Assembly: GCF_015712065.1 (NCBI RefSeq)
Contig: NZ_JACFYZ010000002.1
Coordinates: 496,001 to 560,000 of the forward strand
Length of the DNA stretch: 64,000 nt
Source: Ectopseudomonas chengduensis
GTDB lineage: Bacteria > Pseudomonadota > Gammaproteobacteria > Pseudomonadales > Pseudomonadaceae
Direction: 5' to 3'
Shown here: positions 58,699 through 64,000 of the stretch, one piece after another
How positions within the stretch are numbered: the stretch's first letter is position 1
How the letters are laid out: every line of letters starts with the position of its first letter
Position numbers and translations under genes: made by a program
Notes under the pieces: generated by a model
The model's input: the letters and a program-made list of their open reading frames with translations, nothing else
What the model was told of the DNA's origin: nothing
Database searches by the model: none

Positions 58699-59763
58699 AT
58701 GTCCGATCTCGAGCGTGAGCAGGCGCAGCAGCGTGCCGCTCGCATCACCGCCTTCCGTGAGGAGCTGGACGAGCTGCGTCGCGAGCAGGTGCTGCAACTG
58801 AGCGAGGCGCAGGAACAGGCGGTCACCGCCCATCATCGGCAATTGCTGACGCATTACCGGCAGACTCTGGACATCGACGCCGATGCCCGCGCGCGCCAGC
58901 TGTCGCTGGGCATGCGCCTGGCCTCGCTGTTCGGCGCGCTGGCGCTGGCGGCCGGGCTGTTTTTCCTGTTTTACCAGTTCTGGGGACTGTTCGATGCTGC
59001 CGCTCAGGTCGCCATCCTCCTCGGCAGCAGCCTCGGCAGTCTGCTGCTGTGCTTTTGGCTACAGGCCCGCGACACCTCTGGCTATTACGCCAAGCTGGCC
59101 GCCGTGCTGGCGTTCGTCTGCTTCGTTCTGAACCTGTCGATGCTCGGGCAGATATTCAATATCACCCCGTCGGACAAGGCCCTTTTGCCCTGGGGAACGT
59201 TGGCGCTGCTATTGGCCTACCAGTGCCGCCAGCGGCTGTTGCTGGTGGTGGCGTTGCTCTGCATCGGCCTGTTCGTCGCGGCTCGCCTGGGTGATTGGGC
59301 GGGCTGGCACTGGTGGTCGCTGGGCGAACGGCCGGAGTTGTTCATACCGCTGGCGGCGCTGCTGCTCGTCCCGCAATGGCTCGATCAGCGGCGCTATGCG
59401 GGGTTCGCCGGCTGCTACCGAGTGGTTGGGTTGCTCTACCTCCTCGGCCCGGTGCTGGTGCTCTCCTACTGGGGCGGCGGCAGCTACCTCGCTTGGCCGA
59501 CCGGCTGGATCGAGGCGTTCTACCAGACGCTCGGCTTCGTCCTCGCCGGGTTGACGATATGGCTTGGCATCCGCCGCGGCTGGGGCGAGGTGGTCAACAC
59601 TGGTCTGGTCTTCGCGTTGATCATGCTCTTCGCCAAGCTGTTCGACTGGTGGTGGCAGTTGCTGCCGCGCTACCTGTTCTTCCTCCTGCTCGGGTTGATC
59701 GCCGTGCTGCTGCTGGTGATGCTGCAACGCTGGCGGCGCAGCGCGCCGGGAGGTGCGCAATGA
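58699..59763 (+). CDS. DUF2157 multi-pass membrane protein
   Basis: A 354-residue membrane protein with about ten hydrophobic segments. The N-terminal 70 residues are cytosolic, charged and helical (DELRREQVLQLSEAQEQAV), and the first membrane part, LGMRLASLFGALALAAGLFFL, fits the DUF2157 domain. I chose the ATG at 58699, preceded by CAGGGAG. Its stop overlaps the start of the next gene (ATGA), a typical pair. No biochemical function is established for the family. Confidence 0.8.
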   Translation: MSDLEREQAQQRAARITAFREELDELRREQVLQLSEAQEQAVTAHHRQLLTHYRQTLDIDADARARQLSLGMRLASLFGALALAAGLFFLFYQFWGLFDAAAQVAILLGSSLGSLLLCFWLQARDTSGYYAKLAAVLAFVCFVLNLSMLGQIFNITPSDKALLPWGTLALLLAYQCRQRLLLVVALLCIGLFVAARLGDWAGWHWWSLGERPELFIPLAALLLVPQWLDQRRYAGFAGCYRVVGLLYLLGPVLVLSYWGGGSYLAWPTGWIEAFYQTLGFVLAGLTIWLGIRRGWGEVVNTGLVFALIMLFAKLFDWWWQLLPRYLFFLLLGLIAVLLLVMLQRWRRSAPGGAQ

Positions 59764-60527
59764 AGCGGTCAGCGTGGCTTGCTCTCAGCGTGGTGCTGTT
59801 GAGCAATGCCGTCGCCCTGGGCGGTGTCTGGTACAACCGCAGCGGCGAGCCCGAGGCGCAACTGCTGCTCAGCGAGCGCGAGCTACAGCGCGTCTACGGT
59901 GGCTGGTTGCGCGATGAGGACGATGGCGTGCTGCGTCTGCAACTGAGCTGGCAGCGTCCCGGTGATGGCTGGCAGTTGCCCTGGCTGGATGAGGCCAAGC
60001 TGCGCGAGCTGGGGTTCTCTGCCACCGATGAGCAAGCCTTGAACAGGCAGACAGCACGCGAAGTCTGGTTGGTGCTGGAACTGGATGGGCCGTTGTACCG
60101 ACATCAGGTCGAACAGGCTCGCCAGGCACTGGCCGCTGCTGAAGCCGAATCGAATGCCAAGCCCGAGAGTGAGGTGTTGCGGCAGGAACGTGATGATCGC
60201 CAGCGTCGCTTGCACTTCGTCGAGCAGCAGGCCAGCCGCTTGATGCTGGTGGATGCGGGCGTGGATGCGCAGGTACTGCGCCAGCGCTGGCCGGATCGGC
60301 AGCGCCAGGTATTACTGGCCGGGAGTATCGAGCCTTATCGCCATGGTGCCGAGGCCGGTTATGGCGCGACCATTCGCCTGGAAAATGATCGCCTGAGTGT
60401 TCCCCATGCCTATCGCGAGCTGGCGCGTGGCTGGGAGCGTAGCTATGAACAAACAGGGTTCAAGGCGCAGATCGAAGTGGCCTTCGGTCGTCGTCATGAA
60501 CCCTGGGTGCTCAGCATCCGTCAGTGA
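59760..60527 (+). CDS. Membrane-anchored hypothetical protein (DUF4824-like)
   Basis: A 255-residue protein with a single N-terminal hydrophobic anchor (about residues 5-23), then a periplasmic-type soluble domain containing LQLSWQRPGDGWQLPWLDEAKL and a central charged helix rich in Ala, Glu and Arg (about 120-150). It fits the DUF4824 partner of DUF2157 proteins as I remember the family. It overlaps the preceding stop by ATGA, so the two are surely co-translated. Its end overlaps the end of the convergent glycine-zipper gene by seven bases. Function unknown. Confidence 0.75.
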   Translation: MKRSAWLALSVVLLSNAVALGGVWYNRSGEPEAQLLLSERELQRVYGGWLRDEDDGVLRLQLSWQRPGDGWQLPWLDEAKLRELGFSATDEQALNRQTAREVWLVLELDGPLYRHQVEQARQALAAAEAESNAKPESEVLRQERDDRQRRLHFVEQQASRLMLVDAGVDAQVLRQRWPDRQRQVLLAGSIEPYRHGAEAGYGATIRLENDRLSVPHAYRELARGWERSYEQTGFKAQIEVAFGRRHEPWVLSIRQ

Positions 60528-60967
60528 CGGCGCCAGTGTTTGTGGTGCTTCTTGTGTTTCTTGCCATGGTAGTGGCGGTGATGCTTGCCGCGACGGTCAT
60601 CGTCATAGCTGGCATTGCCCATGTAGTTGCCCAGTGCACCACCTGCGCCGCCACCGACTGCCGCACCGACCACGCCGCCGGTGTTGCCACCAACCTGCTG
60701 ACCGACGACGTTGCCGCCGGCTGCGCCCAGCGCGCCGCCAATGGCGGCTTCGGTACGGCTGCGACGGTCTGCACCGACCATGCTACCGGCTGCGCCGCCG
60801 AGACCCGCACCGACTGCAGCCCCGGTGTTGCCACCGACCTGCTGGCCAACCATTGCGCCTACTGCGCCGCCCAGGGCACCACCCAAACCGGCTTCGGTAC
60901 TACCGGCAAAGGCGAAGCCGCCGCTGCTCAGGCCAAGGGAAAGAAAGAACAGTTGCAGAGACTTCAT
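60521..60967 (-). CDS. Glycine-zipper protein with a His/Lys-rich tail
   Basis: A 148-residue exported protein. A signal peptide covers about residues 1-21 (ending FAFA). The body is two or three glycine-zipper stretches with alternating GG, GAxxG and GNTG units (LGGALGGAVGAMVGQQVGG), typical of proteins that insert in or sit against a membrane. The last 25 residues are almost all His, Lys, Arg and Tyr (HHRHYHGKKHKKHHKHW), which could bind metal or acidic polymers. GAGGTGTCC precedes the ATG. Related proteins are often stress-related; no precise role is known. Confidence 0.8.
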   Translation of the reverse strand: MKSLQLFFLSLGLSSGGFAFAGSTEAGLGGALGGAVGAMVGQQVGGNTGAAVGAGLGGAAGSMVGADRRSRTEAAIGGALGAAGGNVVGQQVGGNTGGVVGAAVGGGAGGALGNYMGNASYDDDRRGKHHRHYHGKKHKKHHKHWRRH

Positions 60968-61053
60968 GGACACCTCGATCACAGGATTCGCCGGTCAATG
61001 GCGAGCGTTACGCCATAGACCGGTGATTTGCGCAGGAGGTTCCTGGCCGCCTG

Positions 61054-63393
61054 TCAGCTCGCTGCGCTAGTACCCAGCAGATTGCCGCCGCTGGCGGCCT
61101 GCAGACGGATGGCGACGAACTTCGAAGTCGGTGTGCTGCTGCCGACGCCAGCGCTTTCCAACGGTACCAGCGGGTTGGCCTCGGGGAAGTAGGCCGCGGC
61201 CTGGCCGGCCGGGATGTCGAAGGCAAGCAGGGTGAAACCGCTGACGCGGCGCTCGATGCCGTCGTTCCACAGCGAGCGGATGTCCACCTTCTGCCCGGGC
61301 TTGAAACCCAGACGGAGGATGTCCGCCTCGTTGGCGAAGAGCACGTCGCGCTGGCCGCGTACGCCGCGGTAGCGATCGTCGAGGCCATACACCGTGGTGT
61401 TGTACTGGTCGTGCGAACGCAGTGTCTGCAGGATCAGATCCGGCGTTTCACCGCTTTCGCGCACCTGCGGGGGGAGCAGGTCGGCGAGCAGGGCATTGGC
61501 CTTGAAGTTGGCCTTGCCGGACGCGGTCTTCCACTGTCGCGCGCCGGCCGAATTGCCGAGGTAGAAACCGCCGGGGTGGGCGACGCGCTGGTTGAAGTCG
61601 TGGAAGCCGGGGATGGTATCGGCGATCAGCTCGCGGATGCGGTCGTAGTCGGCGATCAGCGCGTCCCAGTCCACCGGGTGGTTGCCCAGGGTGGCCTTGG
61701 CGATCCCGGCAACGATGGCCGGCTCCGAGCGCATCTCGCTGCCGGACAGCGGTTCGAGCTGGCCGTAGGAAGCGTGGATCATGCTGAACGAGTCTTCCAC
61801 CGTGACTGCCTGCGGGCCGCCGGCCTGGTGGTCGATGTCGGTACGGCCGAGGCACGGCAGGATCAGCGCGTCACGGCCGCCAGTGAGGTGGCTGCGGTTG
61901 AGCTTGGTGCTGATCTGTACGGTGAGGTCACAGCTCTGCAGCGCCTTGTGCGTGCGCGGGCTGTCTGGCGTGGCCTGGGCGAAGTTGCCGCCGAGGCCGA
62001 TGAACACCTTGGCCTGGCCGTCGATCATGGCGTTGATCGCCTCGACCGTATTGTGGCCGTTCTCGCGCGGCACCTTGAACTGGAAGCGCTTTTCGATGGC
62101 GTCGAGCAGCGTCACCGGCGGGCGGTCGTTGATGCCCATGGTGCGGTCGCCCTGCACGTTGCTGTGGCCGCGCACCGGGCACAGACCGGCGCCGGGGCGG
62201 CCGAGGTTGCCGCGCAGCAGTTGCAGGTTGACGATTTCCTGGATGGTGGCCACCGAGTGGTGGTGTTGGGTGATGCCCATGGCCCAGCAGATGATCACTC
62301 GCTCGGCGCGACGGTACATGCGCGCAGCCTGTTCGATCTCCAGCAGGCTCAGGCCGGACTGGGCTTCGAGCGCCTCCCAGCTGCAATCGTCGAGCAACTG
62401 CAAATAGGCCTCGACGCCGTCGGTGTGCTCGGCGATGAAGGCATGATCGAACACTGCCGGTTCGCCCTTGGCCTGCGCCTCGCGCTCCCACTGCAGGAGG
62501 AACTTGGCGATGCCGCGCAAGGCGGCCATGTCGCCGCCCAGCGCCGGACGGAAGAACGCGGTGTTGAGTGGCTCGGAACCGTTTGTGAGCATCTCCAGCG
62601 CGTGCTGCGGATGCTGGAAGCGTTCCAGGCCACGCTCCTTCAGCGGGTTGAAGCAGACCACCTGGGCGCCGCGTTTGACCGCTTCACGCAGCGGCTCGAG
62701 CATGCGCGGGTGGTTGGTGCCGGGGTTCTGACCCAGCACGAAGATGGCGTCGGCATGTTCGAAGTCGGCGAAGGTCACGCTGCCCTTGCCGATCCCCACG
62801 CTCTGGCCGAGGGCGACGCCGCTGGCCTCGTGGCACATGTTCGAGCAGTCGGGGAAGTTGTTGGTGCCGTAGGCACGGACGAACAACTGGTAGAGAAACG
62901 CCGCCTCGTTGCTGGCCCGGCCGGAGGTGTAGAACTCGGCATGATCCGGGCTCGGCAGTGCCTTGAGGTGCTCGGCGATCAGGGCGAAGGCGTCATCCCA
63001 GCTGGTCTGCACGTAGCGATCGGTGCTCGCGTCGTAGCGCATCGGATGCGTCAGGCGACCCTGGTACTCGAGCCAGTAGTCACTCTGCTCGCGCAGTTGG
63101 CTGACCGTGTAGCGGGCGAAGAAGGCTGGATCGACACGACGTTTGGTGGCTTCCCAGTTGACCGCCTTGGCGCCGTTCTCGCAGAACTTGATGTGACCGT
63201 CCTCGGGCGAATCGCCCCAGGCGCAGCCGGGGCAGTCGAAGCCGCCGTTCTGGTTGGTCTTGAGCAGCGCGCGCAGGTTCTTGAACGGCTGTTTGCTGTC
63301 CAGCCAGAAGCGGGTGACGGCATTCAGCGCGCCCCAGCCAGCGGCCGGGCCTTTGTAGGGCTTGTAACGGGGATTGACGGGTTGCAGGCTCAT
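61054..63393 (-). CDS. FdhF/YdeP-family molybdopterin oxidoreductase
   Basis: A 779-residue cytosolic protein of the molybdopterin-guanine-dinucleotide oxidoreductase family, YdeP branch. The N-terminal cysteines are Cys54, Cys57 and Cys71 (FDCPGCAWG and FCENG), which may hold an iron-sulfur cluster. Downstream are molybdopterin-binding stretches such as ASNEAAFLYQLFVRAYG, FVLGQNPGTNHPR and the C-terminal RGQRDVLFANEADI. It lacks a signal peptide. In E. coli YdeP is linked to acid resistance and anaerobic conditions, but its substrate is unsettled. Its start overlaps the fdhD stop (ATGA), pairing it with the sulfurtransferase needed by formate dehydrogenase-type enzymes. Confidence 0.92.
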   Translation of the reverse strand: MSLQPVNPRYKPYKGPAAGWGALNAVTRFWLDSKQPFKNLRALLKTNQNGGFDCPGCAWGDSPEDGHIKFCENGAKAVNWEATKRRVDPAFFARYTVSQLREQSDYWLEYQGRLTHPMRYDASTDRYVQTSWDDAFALIAEHLKALPSPDHAEFYTSGRASNEAAFLYQLFVRAYGTNNFPDCSNMCHEASGVALGQSVGIGKGSVTFADFEHADAIFVLGQNPGTNHPRMLEPLREAVKRGAQVVCFNPLKERGLERFQHPQHALEMLTNGSEPLNTAFFRPALGGDMAALRGIAKFLLQWEREAQAKGEPAVFDHAFIAEHTDGVEAYLQLLDDCSWEALEAQSGLSLLEIEQAARMYRRAERVIICWAMGITQHHHSVATIQEIVNLQLLRGNLGRPGAGLCPVRGHSNVQGDRTMGINDRPPVTLLDAIEKRFQFKVPRENGHNTVEAINAMIDGQAKVFIGLGGNFAQATPDSPRTHKALQSCDLTVQISTKLNRSHLTGGRDALILPCLGRTDIDHQAGGPQAVTVEDSFSMIHASYGQLEPLSGSEMRSEPAIVAGIAKATLGNHPVDWDALIADYDRIRELIADTIPGFHDFNQRVAHPGGFYLGNSAGARQWKTASGKANFKANALLADLLPPQVRESGETPDLILQTLRSHDQYNTTVYGLDDRYRGVRGQRDVLFANEADILRLGFKPGQKVDIRSLWNDGIERRVSGFTLLAFDIPAGQAAAYFPEANPLVPLESAGVGSSTPTSKFVAIRLQAASGGNLLGTSAAS

Positions 63394-64000
63394 GGTCGTT
63401 CTTCTTCGTCAGGCGCGGGGCTGTAGACCCGCGGCGTGCTGTGATGAGGCAGGTGGATCAGGTTGAGGCGGTGGCGCCGCGCCCAGTCCACGGTCAGGGC
63501 GGTGGGCGCGGACAGGCTCACCAGCGTGTCGATGCCGGCGCGTACCGCCTTGTGCAGCAATTCCAGGCTGCAGCGACTGGTGACCAGAGCAAAGCCACCC
63601 AGGGTGTCGATGCGCTCGCGGGCGATGGCGCCGATCAGCTTGTCCAGCGCGTTATGGCGGCCGATGTCTTCGCGGCACAGACGAATCTCGCCGCTGGCGT
63701 CGATGAACAGGGCGGCATGCAGCGCGCCGCTGTGGCGTGCCAGTTGTTGTTGCTCACCGATGCGCTCGCGCAGTCCGGTCAGGTGTTCCAGTGGCGGCAA
63801 CGCTGCGCCGGGCAGGGCGGTCAGGGCCGGTAGCGCCTGTTCCAGTGCATCCACACCGCACAGGCCACAGCCACTGGTGCCGGCCATTTGCCGGCGTTGT
63901 TGCTTGAGCGCCCAAAAGGCGCGGCTGCTGACTTGCAGGCGCGCTTCGCGGCTGTCACCGAGGCCGCGCAACTGGATGTCATAGATGTCGTCGATGGACT
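63390..64000 (-). CDS. fdhD: FdhD sulfurtransferase, N-terminus beyond the window
   Basis: The visible 203 codons are the C-terminal part of FdhD, which moves sulfur from IscS to the molybdenum cofactor of formate-dehydrogenase-type enzymes. The persulfide-carrying motif is seen as SGCGLCGVDALEQ, followed by ALFIDASGEIRLCREDIGRHNALDKLIG, typical of the family. The reading frame is open to the last base of the window (ending SIDDIYDIQLRGLGD...), so the gene continues upstream. It overlaps the YdeP-type gene by four bases. Confidence 0.92.
   Translation of the reverse strand, partial: SIDDIYDIQLRGLGDSREARLQVSSRAFWALKQQRRQMAGTSGCGLCGVDALEQALPALTALPGAALPPLEHLTGLRERIGEQQQLARHSGALHAALFIDASGEIRLCREDIGRHNALDKLIGAIARERIDTLGGFALVTSRCSLELLHKAVRAGIDTLVSLSAPTALTVDWARRHRLNLIHLPHHSTPRVYSPAPDEEERP

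Noticed and set aside
61411..63426. A 671-codon plus-strand reading frame opposite the molybdopterin enzyme gene
   Set aside because: The minus-strand product has the full family motifs, and the plus-strand product is low-complexity with no domain.

Overview
The window looks like a chromosomal segment of a gamma-proteobacterial Pseudomonas (sensu lato). It is GC-rich, uses Pseudomonas-type ribosome binding sites, carries many short REP-like palindromes, and its gene order matches two blocks that I recall from the P. aeruginosa PAO1 chromosome. The repeat families (GTAGCCCGG..., TGTAGGAGC..., TGTAGGGCGG...) fit the mendocina/oleovorans side of the genus, but I cannot fix the species. There is no prophage, insertion sequence, CRISPR array, rRNA or tRNA that I can see.

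Layout. 1-2.5 kb: a reactive-sulfur operon (BigR/SqrR-like ArsR repressor, two YeeE/YedE half-transporters, a DUF2892 membrane protein), then a di-haem cytochrome c peroxidase behind a perfect ANR/FNR box. 2.6-18.7 kb: a polyamine catabolism and uptake locus in the order aguA-aguB-aguR-(binding protein)-spuI on the minus strand, then spuB-spuC-three binding proteins-spuF-spuG-spuH on the plus strand. Agmatine is converted to putrescine by AguA/AguB. Polyamines enter through the Spu ABC transporter, are gamma-glutamylated by SpuI/SpuB and transaminated by SpuC. The amidotransferase gene spuA, expected between spuI and spuB, is reduced to a short remnant. Each of the three tandem binding-protein genes is followed by an intergenic hairpin.

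18.7-42.4 kb: a CYTH/CHAD triphosphatase, the phosphate transporter Pit and its PhoU-like partner, argE, argA, an RMF-like small protein, gshA, a thioesterase, tex, ompR-envZ, a large cyclic-di-GMP enzyme with an apparent blue-light (LOV) domain, ldcA-rimK-rimB, hslR, a PAP2 phosphatase, hslO and pckA. Apart from the LOV/GGDEF/EAL gene and the small RMF-like gene, this order follows a block of the PAO1 chromosome that there lies far from the spu locus, so about 18.7 kb is a rearrangement join relative to PAO1.

42.7-64 kb is more lineage-specific: a recQ-type helicase broken by one in-frame TAA; an Mla-type lipid ABC transporter (STAS-permease, ATPase, MCE protein, lipoprotein); an EthA-like Baeyer-Villiger monooxygenase; a Tat-exported aldo/keto reductase with an ADP/ATP-carrier-like MFS protein; a LysR-controlled beta-oxidation cluster (hydroxyacyl-CoA dehydrogenase, acyl-CoA dehydrogenase, then an iron alcohol dehydrogenase and a thioesterase); a DUF2157/DUF4824-like membrane pair; a glycine-zipper protein; and a YdeP-type molybdopterin oxidoreductase with fdhD, which runs off the window end.

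The points most worth following are the MASE1-LOV-PAS-GGDEF-EAL protein lying tail to tail with the rimB-rimK-ldcA operon, the near-perfect inverted pair of PuuR-like sites together with the spuA remnant in the spuI-spuB gap, the CGAT-N4-ATCG sites before aguB, and a Pho-box-like sequence pointing at the CYTH/CHAD gene.
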